Shown piece by piece: positions 25,235 to 36,183 of a DNA stretch of 64,000 bases. Origin of the DNA: Streptomyces sp. NBC_01716 (GTDB taxonomy: Bacteria; Actinomycetota; Actinomycetes; Streptomycetales; Streptomycetaceae); the NCBI RefSeq assembly GCF_036248275.1, contig NZ_CP109181.1, forward strand, positions 1,798,001-1,862,000, in the 5' to 3' direction. The stretch's first letter is position 1. The number at the start of each line of letters is the position of its first letter. The translations under genes were made by a program, and so were the position numbers. Under the pieces are notes generated by a model that did not search any database, was not told where the DNA came from, and was given only the letters and a program-made list of their open reading frames with translations.

Positions 25235-25251
25235 ATGACAACGTTGTCCAT
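25235..25251 (+). promoter_or_regulatory. LacI-type operator before GH92
   Basis: A perfect 12-base palindrome GACAACGTTGTC is flanked by ATG and CAT that extend the symmetry imperfectly. Such GACAACGTTGTC elements with a central CG are typical targets of LacI-family sugar repressors in actinomycetes. It lies 28 bases before the mannosidase start. Confidence 0.55.
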
Positions 25252-25278
25252 CACGCTTTCGCAGGAGGAAGGCTCGGG

Positions 25279-28200
25279 ATGCAGCGCACACCAAGACCCC
25301 GGCACACGCAGTACCGCAACGCCGCCCTGGTGGCGGTCGCTTCGCTGCTCATGGTCACCGCACACTCGGCGGCGGTCGCACAGCCCGCCAGGACCGACGC
25401 CCCCAAGGACTCGTTCACCTCGTCCTTCGAGGAGAGCGACACGCAGCCCGACTGGCGCGACACCGTGGACACCGGAGCCGACGGGAAGAAGCGTTCCTCG
25501 GGCGTGACCGGGGAGTTCAACGCCGGCATACCGGGCAATGTCACGGACCGGGTCGTGGAGCTGCGCGCCAGCGACGAGAACACCGGCGGCGGCGAGGGCA
25601 AGGAGAACCTGGTCGACGTCCAGTCCAGCACCAAGTGGCTGGCCTTCGAGCCCACCGCCTGGGTCGAGTTCGACCTGGACGCGCCCACCAAGGTCGTGAC
25701 CTACGCGCTGACGTCGGCGAACGACCACGCCGAGCGCGACCCGAAGGACTGGACGCTCCAGGGATCGACGGACGGCAAGGAGTGGAAGACCCTCGATTCC
25801 CGGGTCGACCAGACCTTCGACGAACGATTCCAGACAAAGTCATACGACTTCGACAATTCGACCGCGTACGCGCACTACCGGCTGGACATCACCAGGAACA
25901 ACGGCGCGGGTGACGCCACCCAGCTTGCCGATGTGCAGTTCTCCAACGGCGATACGACCACGCCGCCGCCCGCCGACATGCGCAGCCATGTCGACGGCGG
26001 CCCCGGCGGCTCGCCCACGGCCAAGTCCAACGCCGGCTTCACGGGGAAGCGCGCACTGGAGTACTCGGGTTCGCACAAGCCCGACGGCCGGGCCTACTCG
26101 TACAACAAGGTCTTCGACGTCGACACGGCCGTGCGCCCCAACACAGAGCTGTCGTACCGGATTTACCCCTCCATGCCGGAGACGGACCTGAACTACCCGG
26201 CCACGAACGTCTCGGTGGACCTCGCCTTCACCGACGGCACGTACCTGAGCGACCTGAAGGCCCTCGACTCGCACGGCGGGCTGATGACCCCTCAGGGCCA
26301 GGGAGCGGCCAAGCGGTTGTACGTCAACCAGTGGAACGCGGTCTCCTCGCGGATCGGTTCGGCCGCCGCTGGCAAGACGGTGGACCGGATACTCGTGGCG
26401 TACGACTCCCCGAAGGGCCCGGCCAAGTTCCAGGGCTGGGTGGACGACATCGCGCTGGCCGTGAAGGCGCCCGAGAAGCGCCTCGCGCATCTGTCGGACT
26501 ACGCGTCCACCACGCGCGGCACCAACTCCAGCGGCTCGTTCTCGCGCGGCAACACCTTCCCGGCCACGGCCGTGCCGCACGGGTTCAACTTCTGGACCCC
26601 GGTGACGAACGCCGGGTCCACGAGCTGGCTGTACGAGTACGCGCGCGACAACAACAGCGACAACCTCCCCACCCTGGAGGCGCTGTCCGCGAGCCACGAG
26701 CCGAGCCCCTGGATGGGTGACCGGCAGACCTTCCAGCTGATGCCGTCGACGGCCGGCGGCACGCCGGACGCGTCGCGCTCGGCGCGCGCGCTGCCGTTCC
26801 GCCACGAGAACGAGATCGCCAGGCCGCACTACTACGGCGTCACGTTCGAGAACGGACTCAAGGCGGAGATCACCCCCACGGACCACGCGGCGGCGATGCG
26901 GTTCACCTATCCCGGTGACGACGCGAGCATCGTCCTCGACAACGTCAACAACAACGGCGGTCTGACCATCGACGCCGCGAACCGGTCCTTCACCGGCTTC
27001 TCCGACGTGCGCAGCGGTGGATCGGCGGGCGCCACAAGGCTGTTCGTGTACGGCGTCTTCGACGCGGCGGTCACCGACAGCGGCAAGCTGCCGGGCGGCG
27101 GCGGCAAGGACGTCACCGGATTCGTACGCCTCGACGCGGGCCAGGACCGCACGGTCGATCTGCGGATCGCGACCTCGCTGATCAGCGTCGACCAGGCGAA
27201 GAAGAACCTCGCGGACGAGCTGCCGGCCGACCTCGGCTTCGAGCGGGTCAAGAAGGACGCGCAGCGCGCCTGGGACGGCATCCTGGGGAAGGTGGAGGTC
27301 GAGGGCGCCAACAAGGACCAGCTCACCACGTTGTACTCCAGCCTCTACCGGCTCTACCTGTATCCCAACTCCGGCTTCGAGAACACGGGTACGAAGAAGA
27401 AGCCGCGGCAGCAGTACGCCAGCCCCTTCGTACCGAAGACGGGCACGGACTCCCCCACGCACACCGGCGCGAAGATCGTCACCGGCGAGGTGTACGTCAA
27501 CAACGGCTTCTGGGACACCTATCGGACGACGTGGCCCGCGTACTCCTTCCTGACGCCGAAGAAGGCCGGGGAGATGGTGGACGGCTTCGTCCAGCAGTAC
27601 AAGGACGGCGGCTGGATCTCACGCTGGTCCTCCCCCGGCTACGCCGACCTGATGACCGGCACCAGCTCGGACGTGGCCTTCGCGGACGCGTACGTGAAGG
27701 GAGTCGACTTCGACGCCAAGGCGGCGTACGAGGCGGCGCTGAAGAACGCGACCGTGGTGCCGCCGAGTTCGGGCGTGGGCCGCAAGGGCATGGAGACGTC
27801 GCCGTTCCTCGGCTACGCCTCCACGGAGACCCATGAGGGCCTGTCGTGGTCGCTGGAGGGCTACCTCAACGACTACGGCATAGCGAAGATGGCCGAGAAG
27901 CTCTACAAGGAGACGGGCCAGAAGCGGTACAAGGACGAGTCCGCGTACTTCCTCAACCGCGCCCAGAGCTATGTCTCGCTCTTCGACTCCGAGGCCGACT
28001 TCTTCCAGGGCCGCGACCTGAAGGGCGACTGGCGGGTCCCGAGCGACACGTACGACCCGCGGGTGTGGGGTTACGACTACACCGAGACGAACGGCTGGGG
28101 CTACGCCTTCACGGCGGCGCAGGACTCACGGGGCCTGGCCAATCTGTACGGCGGGCGCGCGGGTCTGGGCGACAAACTCGACGAGTACTTCGCGACGCCG

Positions 28201-29121
28201 GAGACCGCGGGCGCGGAGTTCGTGGGCTCCTACGGCGGCGTCATCCACGAGATGACGGAGGCGCGGGACGTCCGGATGGGCATGTACGGCCACTCCAACC
28301 AGGTCGCGCACCACGCCACGTACATGTACAACGCGGCGTCCGAGCCCTGGAAGACGCAGGAGAAGGTCCGCGAGGTGCTCGGCCGCCTCTACACCGGCAG
28401 CGAGATCGGGCAGGGCTACCACGGCGACGAGGACAACGGCGAGCAGTCGGCCTGGTACCTCTTCTCCGCGATGGGCTTCTACCCGCTGGTGATGGGCAGC
28501 GGGGAGTACGCGGTGGGCTCGCCGCTCTTCACGAAGACGACGGTGCACCTGGAGAACGGCAGGAAGCTGGTCGTCTCGGCGCCGAAGAACAGCGACAAGA
28601 ACATCTACGTGCAGGGCCTGAAGGTCAACGGCAAGTCCTGGAAGTCCACGGCGCTGCCGCACGACCTGCTCGCCAAGGGCGGCACGCTGGAGTTCGACAT
28701 GGGCGCCAAGCCGTCGGCGTGGGGCACGGGCAAGAACGCGGCGCCGGTCTCGATCGCGAAGGACGACAAGGTGCCTTCGCCGAGGACGGACGCGGTGACC
28801 GGCTCGGGCGCGCTCTTCGACAACTCGTCGAAGACGACGGCTGCGGCGGGCGGTCCGGTGGATCTGCCGGTCCCGTCGGCGACGAAGGCGGTCCAGTACA
28901 CGCTGACGTCCGCCAAGGCGGAAACCTCGCCGGTCGCCTGGGAGTTGCAGGGCTCGGCGGACGGCAAGACCTGGAAGACCCTGGACAAGCGGTCGGGGCA
29001 GTCGTTTGCGTGGGACCAGCAGACGAGGGCGTTCACGGTGGTGACGCCAGGGCCGTACGAGCACTACCGTCTGGTGACGCAGGGTCAGGCCGACCTGGCG
29101 GAGGTGGAGTTGCTGCGGTAG
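25279..29121 (+). CDS. Secreted GH92 alpha-mannosidase with F5/8C modules
   Basis: A 1280-residue exported glycosidase. A signal peptide (about residues 1-37, with the hydrophobic core ALVAVASLLMVTAHSAAVA) is followed by a discoidin/F5/8 type C-like carbohydrate-binding region (about 85-235), then the GH92 N-terminal and catalytic domains (about 395-1150). The hallmark catalytic segment GDEDNGEQSAWYLFSAMGF is at about residues 1048-1066. A second F5/8C-like module ends the protein. GH92 enzymes remove alpha-linked mannose using calcium, mostly from N-glycan or mannan chains. The ATG at 25279 follows AGGAGGAA. Confidence 0.92.
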   Translation: MQRTPRPRHTQYRNAALVAVASLLMVTAHSAAVAQPARTDAPKDSFTSSFEESDTQPDWRDTVDTGADGKKRSSGVTGEFNAGIPGNVTDRVVELRASDENTGGGEGKENLVDVQSSTKWLAFEPTAWVEFDLDAPTKVVTYALTSANDHAERDPKDWTLQGSTDGKEWKTLDSRVDQTFDERFQTKSYDFDNSTAYAHYRLDITRNNGAGDATQLADVQFSNGDTTTPPPADMRSHVDGGPGGSPTAKSNAGFTGKRALEYSGSHKPDGRAYSYNKVFDVDTAVRPNTELSYRIYPSMPETDLNYPATNVSVDLAFTDGTYLSDLKALDSHGGLMTPQGQGAAKRLYVNQWNAVSSRIGSAAAGKTVDRILVAYDSPKGPAKFQGWVDDIALAVKAPEKRLAHLSDYASTTRGTNSSGSFSRGNTFPATAVPHGFNFWTPVTNAGSTSWLYEYARDNNSDNLPTLEALSASHEPSPWMGDRQTFQLMPSTAGGTPDASRSARALPFRHENEIARPHYYGVTFENGLKAEITPTDHAAAMRFTYPGDDASIVLDNVNNNGGLTIDAANRSFTGFSDVRSGGSAGATRLFVYGVFDAAVTDSGKLPGGGGKDVTGFVRLDAGQDRTVDLRIATSLISVDQAKKNLADELPADLGFERVKKDAQRAWDGILGKVEVEGANKDQLTTLYSSLYRLYLYPNSGFENTGTKKKPRQQYASPFVPKTGTDSPTHTGAKIVTGEVYVNNGFWDTYRTTWPAYSFLTPKKAGEMVDGFVQQYKDGGWISRWSSPGYADLMTGTSSDVAFADAYVKGVDFDAKAAYEAALKNATVVPPSSGVGRKGMETSPFLGYASTETHEGLSWSLEGYLNDYGIAKMAEKLYKETGQKRYKDESAYFLNRAQSYVSLFDSEADFFQGRDLKGDWRVPSDTYDPRVWGYDYTETNGWGYAFTAAQDSRGLANLYGGRAGLGDKLDEYFATPETAGAEFVGSYGGVIHEMTEARDVRMGMYGHSNQVAHHATYMYNAASEPWKTQEKVREVLGRLYTGSEIGQGYHGDEDNGEQSAWYLFSAMGFYPLVMGSGEYAVGSPLFTKTTVHLENGRKLVVSAPKNSDKNIYVQGLKVNGKSWKSTALPHDLLAKGGTLEFDMGAKPSAWGTGKNAAPVSIAKDDKVPSPRTDAVTGSGALFDNSSKTTAAAGGPVDLPVPSATKAVQYTLTSAKAETSPVAWELQGSADGKTWKTLDKRSGQSFAWDQQTRAFTVVTPGPYEHYRLVTQGQADLAEVELLR

Positions 29122-29143
29122 CTCGCTGTCCGGTCTGAACGGG

Positions 29144-29182
29144 AACGGGTCACCGGCGTTTGCCGGTGACCCGTTTCTTGTC
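29144..29182 (+). terminator. Terminator of the GH92 gene
   Basis: A 14-base perfect stem, AACGGGTCACCGGC with its complement around a GTTT loop, is followed by a T-rich stretch (TTCTTGTCTT). It starts 22 bases after the stop codon. Confidence 0.88.
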
Positions 29183-29223
29183 TTCCGCGTACAGAAAGGT
29201 AAGGATTGGCTACGCTGGGTCAC

Positions 29224-30055
29224 ATGCCACAACCCAACGATCTCGACGCGTACGCCAACCCAAGGGCCTTCTACGGAGCGGAACTTCGCCGCTTGCGGGA
29301 AGAGGCGGGGATGACCCAGACCCAGCTCGGTGAGCGGGTGTTCTGCACCGGCTCGTACATCGGCCAGTTCGAGTCGGCGACGCGATGGCCGATGGTGGAC
29401 ATGTCGCGGATGATCGACGAGGTGCTCGGCAGCGGGGAACACCTGCAACGCCTCGCGAAACTGGCGCGGAGCACGAGCATTGCCGACTACTTCGCGGACG
29501 CGGCGGGCCCTGGAGCCGTTGGCCCGGTCGATCTGCGAGTACTCACCGCTGGTCGTCCCAGGGCTGCTTCAGACCGAGACGTACGCACGTGCCATCACCC
29601 ACGCGTCGCTGCCGCTCGCCCCGCGAGAGGAGGTCGAGGAGTACGTACGCGCCCGGATGGCGCGCCAGCGCATTCTTGATGCGGATACGGCACCGGTGCT
29701 CTGGGCAGTTCTGCACGAGGCGGCGCTGCGCGTCCCGCTGGGTGGTCCGGACTGCATGTCCGACCAACTCGGGCACCTGGCCTCGCTGGGGCGGGCCCGG
29801 CGGGTGATGGTGCAGGTGGTGCCGTACGCCGCTTCGGCGCACGCCTTCGTGCAGGAGACGTTCCGGCTGATGACCTTCGGCGACGCGCCTGAAGTGGCGT
29901 ACACCGAGGGCTCGCACACGGGCCAACTCATCGATGAACCGGTGCTGGTGGGCCGGTTCCACTCGTCATACGATCTGGTCAGGGCCGCTGCGTTGTCACC
30001 GATGGCATCCCTCGACTGGCTCGAATCGACGGCGAAGGACTACACGACACCATGA
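29224..30055 (+). pseudogene. XRE/DUF5753 regulator with frameshift
   Basis: The two parts of one regulator lie in different frames. Frame one (29224 to about 29505) encodes the XRE helix-turn-helix (LRRLREEAGMTQTQLGERV) and a linker ending SIADYFADAA. The other frame, from about 29505 to 30055, resumes with ALEPLARSICEYSPLVVPGLLQTETYAR and the DUF5753 domain. One extra G in a GGG run near 29505-29507 explains the break. Removing it would give a normal ~277-residue protein. This is either real inactivation or a base-calling error. The intact remainder and the paired DUF397 genes show the usual actinomycete arrangement. Confidence 0.8.
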
Positions 30056-30255
30056 GCGCGACAGCCGACATGACCAGCCTCACCTGGCGCAAGTCCTCGT
30101 ACAGCAACGGCGAAGGGGGCGACTGCGTCGAGGTGGCGGACGGCATTCCGGACGCCGTCCCCGTCCGCGACAGCAAGACCCCCCAGGCCGCCGCACTCGT
30201 CTTCCCCGCCCCGGCCTGGACCGCGTTCATCGCCGGCGTCAAAACCGAGAGGTGA
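30052..30255 (+). CDS. DUF397 protein, first copy
   Basis: A 67-residue protein with the DUF397 core WRKSSYSNGEGGDCVEVAD, followed by VPVRDSK and a C-terminal WTAFIAGVK. Such small proteins are encoded next to XRE/DUF5753 regulators in Streptomyces and are thought to partner with them in developmental or antibiotic regulation, in an antitoxin-like or antagonist role. Its ATG overlaps the stop of the upstream regulator (ATGA), so its expression is coupled to translation of the DUF5753 frame. Confidence 0.88.
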   Translation: MSATADMTSLTWRKSSYSNGEGGDCVEVADGIPDAVPVRDSKTPQAAALVFPAPAWTAFIAGVKTER

Positions 30256-30257
30256 TC

Positions 30258-30452
30258 ATGCTGGAACCAGCCCCGTATTCATGGCGCAAGTCCTCATACA
30301 GCAACGGCGAGGGCGGCAACTGCCTGGAGGTGGCGGACGGCGTCCCCGGGATCATCCCGGTCCGCGACAGCAAGGCGCCCGAAGCCGGGGCGCTCGTGAT
30401 ACCTGCCCCCGTCTGGACCGCGTTCGTCGCGAGCGTCAAGACCGACAGGTAG
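30258..30452 (+). CDS. DUF397 protein, second copy
   Basis: A 64-residue paralogue of the preceding gene, with WRKSSYSNGEGGNCLEVAD, VPVRDSK and WTAFVASVK. It starts two bases after the upstream stop, behind GAGGTGATC. The two copies share about two thirds of their residues, pointing to a tandem duplication. This is below the length at which many gene finders report genes, but the family match is clear. Confidence 0.88.
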   Translation: MLEPAPYSWRKSSYSNGEGGNCLEVADGVPGIIPVRDSKAPEAGALVIPAPVWTAFVASVKTDR

Positions 30453-30727
30453 TCGGAGCCGCCCACGCCGGTGGTACGCCTGGAGGTGCGGTGACCCCGC
30501 ACGCTCCGCAGAATGACGTATTTACCGTTAAATCCCTTGTGTCGGGCAGGAGATGACTGGGTTACTGATCGTGTCCTAATAGGCGGGCCGCCCATCCCTC
30601 CGCGGGAAAGACGGCGGTCGGCCGGGCGCGTGCGGTCGTTTCACGGCGCCGTGGTGCGGGCCCGCTGGAGGCGTGGATTCCATCAGCGAGCGCTGGTGCG
30701 GTGGCTCGGATCGAGTCAGGAGACACC

Positions 30728-31480
30728 ATGGCAGTCATCTCCAGCATCACGCCCAGCCAAGGAGCCAGCGGGACGACCGTCACCATCATCGGCACCGGGT
30801 TCACCCCGGTCACCGAGGTGACGATCGGAGGCCGCCCGGTTCCCTTCACCATCGTCAACAGCACGACGATCGTCGCCATCGTCCCGACCCTGTGCTGCGG
30901 CCAGACCGAGGTGAGAGTGGCCGTGGGGCAGTCGTGGAGCAACGGTGTGCCGTTCTTCTACATCTGCCCGCCGGAGTGCCGGGAGGTGCGGCCCAACTCC
31001 GGGCCGGCCGCGGGCGGCACGATCGTCACGATCTACGGCAGTGGGCTGGCGACCGCGACCTCGGTCACCTTCGGTCCGACCCCCGCCACCCTCACCGTGG
31101 TGTCGGACAGTCAGCTGAACGTGACATCCCCGGCACACTCCTTCCCGGACTGCACGGAGACGGTGGACATCGTCATCACCACGGCGGGCGGCACCACTTG
31201 TGCCGGATGCGGCTGCTGCCGCTTCACGTACTTCAACCCCCCGACGGTCACCAGCATCACCCCCGCCTCCGGCTCGGGCTGCACGAGCATCACCCTCACC
31301 GGCACGTGTCTGCTGAACGTCAGTGACGTGACGTTCTCAGGGACGCCGGTGGCCTTCACCAGTATTTCCAGCACGATGCTGACCGTCACCGTGCCCTGCG
31401 GGCTCGCCCCGGGCACCTATGACGTCGTGGTCGTCACCCCGGGCGGCTCCACCGCGCCCGTCACGTTCACCGTCCTCTAG
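30728..31480 (+). CDS. IPT/TIG-repeat protein, cysteine-rich
   Basis: A 250-residue protein made of three IPT/TIG immunoglobulin-like repeats of about 80 residues, each starting with a pattern such as ISSITPSQGASGTTVTIIGTGF, VRPNSGPAAGGTIVTIYGSG and VTSITPASGSGCTSITLTGT. There is no signal peptide or membrane anchor. At least twelve cysteines are present, including a CAGCGCC cluster, unusual for a Streptomyces cytoplasmic protein. TIG domains usually bind carbohydrate, protein or DNA. The ATG at 30728 follows CAGGAG. It stands alone; function is unknown. Confidence 0.75.
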   Translation: MAVISSITPSQGASGTTVTIIGTGFTPVTEVTIGGRPVPFTIVNSTTIVAIVPTLCCGQTEVRVAVGQSWSNGVPFFYICPPECREVRPNSGPAAGGTIVTIYGSGLATATSVTFGPTPATLTVVSDSQLNVTSPAHSFPDCTETVDIVITTAGGTTCAGCGCCRFTYFNPPTVTSITPASGSGCTSITLTGTCLLNVSDVTFSGTPVAFTSISSTMLTVTVPCGLAPGTYDVVVVTPGGSTAPVTFTVL

Positions 31481-31520
31481 AGGGAACCGCACGCGGAACC
31501 GCGACCGGAACCGCGCACGC

Positions 31521-31569
31521 CGAAGGGCCGTACCCCGCGCGAGTCCGACGCGCGGGGTACGGCCCTTCG
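31521..31569. terminator. Bidirectional terminator between TIG gene and aconitase
   Basis: A perfect 21-base stem starting CGAAGGGCCGTACCCC, with a seven-base loop, lies between the converging stop codons at 31480 and 31578. Confidence 0.92.
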
Positions 31570-31577
31570 GGCAGCGC

Positions 31578-34422
<2,845 letters not shown>

Positions 34423-34449
34423 TGGCGGCTGCGGTACGCCTTCGGCAGA

Positions 34450-34467
34450 TATCTCGATGTCGAGATA
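34450..34467 (-). promoter_or_regulatory. TamR-like MarR operator upstream of aconitase
   Basis: An 18-base perfect dyad, TATCTCGA-TG-TCGAGATA, lies about 160 bases upstream of the aconitase start. MarR-family TamR of S. coelicolor is reported to control trans-aconitate methyltransferase and the aconitase gene through palindromes of this kind, linking aconitase to oxidative stress. The match to TamR's own consensus is from memory. Confidence 0.55.
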
Positions 34468-34617
34468 ACTCTAGTACATGACCGCTGCGAGGTCATGCCC
34501 GGGAGCCATGTGTCCGCGCCTTCCTTTCCCGGCCGGAGCACGGCCGGCGGCCCGGGTGTCCCGGGCCGCCGGTTTCGTGCCGGCGTGGCGTGGCGTGTCA
34601 GGCCGGAACGGGGTGTG

Positions 34618-35076
34618 TCACGTCAGCACGCCGGAACCCGAGCAGGAGGCCGCCGTCACCCACTGGTGCGAGGTGATGCGGTCGTTGACCCCGTAACCGT
34701 TGTGGAAGCGGTTGTCGGTCACGTCGTCGGCGTACAGCTCCTCCGGGTACAGGCAGGTGTGGCCGCCCTTGTAGTCGATGTCCTCGTAGAACTTGACGAT
34801 GTCCCTGCCGCCCAGGAAGCCGCGGTTCATGACGGAGGTCGCCTTGTCGGTGGCGGACGCTCCCCAGTAGGTGCTGTTTCCGGCGGTGCGGATCAGCAGG
34901 GTGCCCTGGCAGTCCAGGTTCTGCCAGGCGTACATGTTGCCGTCGCGCGGGCCCCACTTGTCGTTGCAGCCGGGGCCGGCGACGGTGCTCCCGGTCGCGT
35001 GGGCGGTGGTGGCCGGTGCGGCGATGCCCAGGGCGGTGAGGCCGGTGAGCGCTGCCGCGACGATGAATTTACGCAT
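34618..35076 (-). CDS. Secreted peptidase inhibitor family I36-like protein
   Basis: A 152-residue exported protein. A signal peptide (FIVAAALTGLTALGIAAPATTAHA, cut near residue 27) is followed by a crystallin-like domain containing CNDKWGPRDGNMYAWQNLDCQG, KFYEDIDYKGG and a final C-S-G-S-G. Such proteins are annotated as family I36 protease inhibitors (SMI-like). Cysteines probably form disulfides. The ATG at 35076 follows GAGGGG. It is downstream of an exported protein of unknown function on the same strand, with 63 bases between them, so the two may form an operon. Confidence 0.75.
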   Translation of the reverse strand: MRKFIVAAALTGLTALGIAAPATTAHATGSTVAGPGCNDKWGPRDGNMYAWQNLDCQGTLLIRTAGNSTYWGASATDKATSVMNRGFLGGRDIVKFYEDIDYKGGHTCLYPEELYADDVTDNRFHNGYGVNDRITSHQWVTAASCSGSGVLT

Positions 35077-35139
35077 GGTGGATTCCCCTCGTTGGTGATG
35101 CGGTGATGGTGTGCTGCGGTGCTGGTGGTGCCTTGGTGG

Positions 35140-36090
35140 TCAGGTGCGCTCCGGGACGACGCGCACCGCCCGGTCGTACGCGCGGCGGCCGAGGTGCCGG
35201 TAGGTGTCGACCGCCTCGCCGAACCGGTCGCGCAGGCGGTCCTGGTAGTACGTCTCCCGGGCCTTGGCCACGGCCCGCAGGGAGGTCTCGCGGGCGCAGG
35301 TCGCGTCCGCGACGGCGGTCCTCCGTTCGGCGGCGAACGCCTCGTCGGCTCGGGTCACGCCCAGCCGGCCGGTGTTGACCCTGATGGCGTCGCGCGCCGC
35401 CTGGGGGTCCTCGTAGGGCTGCCCGGCGCTCTTCATGCACCGGGCCCAGGCCCGTACCGAAGCGGCGAGCCGGCGGTCCTTCATGAGCTCTGCGGCGTAG
35501 AGCGAGTTGAGGCCCATGGCGGTCTTGCTCGTACGGAACCATTCGGCCGGGTCGCCGTACAGCTCGCGCTCGGCCTCCTCCGTACAGCCGCCGAGGAGCT
35601 TGCGGATCTCCCCGCCGCCGGGCAGCTTCGCCACGAGCATGCGGGCGGTGTCGCCGCCGTCGAGCGCGATGTCGAACGCGGCGCGCCGGGTGGCCGAAAG
35701 CCCTTGCCGGTAGGTGCCGTTGGGGTTGGCCTCGTGGATACGCCCGCCCTTGGCGTCGATCCGGCTCCCGTACCCGTGGGTGCGGGCCCACGCCACGTCG
35801 TCCTGGACGTAGCGCACCGGGCGGCTCTCCCGGAGCGTCAGGCTCCGGTCCTCCCAGTAGGTGAAGCCGTGCCGGTTCATGCACCGGCTCATCAGGCGCT
35901 GCTTCGCGTCGGCGACGCGCAACTCCTGCTGCCAGGTCAGCGCGGGGGGCCGGGAGCGCGGGCGTTGGCCGTCCTCGGCCGCCCGGACGCCGTCACCGCC
36001 CGCGTAGGCGATCGTCGCCACCGCAGCGGTCGCCGCGACCGCGCACAGTGAGACGACCGTACGGCTGCGTACCCCCGGTACTCCCGGCAC
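35140..36090 (-). CDS. Exported protein of unknown function
   Basis: A 316-residue protein with an N-terminal hydrophobic segment (TVVSLCAVAATAAVATIAYAGG) that is a signal peptide or membrane anchor. The mature part is helical, charged and contains four or five cysteines in motifs such as CMNRHGFTYWED, GGCTEEAERELYG and ARCMKSAGQPYEDP. I recall similar anonymous proteins beside I36-like inhibitors in Streptomyces, but no function. The GTG at 36090 is chosen because a G-rich ribosome site, GAGGGGGG, lies just upstream; a GTG at 36141 would add 17 arginine-rich residues. Confidence 0.6.
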   Translation of the reverse strand: MPGVPGVRSRTVVSLCAVAATAAVATIAYAGGDGVRAAEDGQRPRSRPPALTWQQELRVADAKQRLMSRCMNRHGFTYWEDRSLTLRESRPVRYVQDDVAWARTHGYGSRIDAKGGRIHEANPNGTYRQGLSATRRAAFDIALDGGDTARMLVAKLPGGGEIRKLLGGCTEEAERELYGDPAEWFRTSKTAMGLNSLYAAELMKDRRLAASVRAWARCMKSAGQPYEDPQAARDAIRVNTGRLGVTRADEAFAAERRTAVADATCARETSLRAVAKARETYYQDRLRDRFGEAVDTYRHLGRRAYDRAVRVVPERT

Positions 36091-36183
36091 GGGAGAACCC
36101 CCCCTCGATCGGGCCTCGTTCCTTCCTCGACGAGGGTGCACGCGACGGCGGGGTGCTGTCGTTACGGGTGCGCGTACACCTCT

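Larger units (their letters stand above)
24756..25278. other. Divergent intergenic region, ngcE and GH92
   Basis: This 523-base gap holds the regulatory DNA of two outward-facing genes: a DasR-like element nearer ngcE, and a TTGACA-type promoter with a LacI-like operator nearer the mannosidase. The middle, about 24970-25180, contains short frames without coding character or homologous content; I see no gene there. Confidence 0.5.

Noticed and set aside
25840..27462. 540-codon open frame antisense to the GH92 gene
   Set aside because: High-GC third-position bias leaves long empty antisense frames. The translation is Arg/Val/Gly-rich with no domain, while the sense frame has clear GH92 and F5/8C features.
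29480..30055. Second half of the XRE/DUF5753 gene as an independent short gene starting at 29480
   Set aside because: Its first ten residues do not resemble the family and no ribosome site is present; the frameshift of a single gene explains both halves better.
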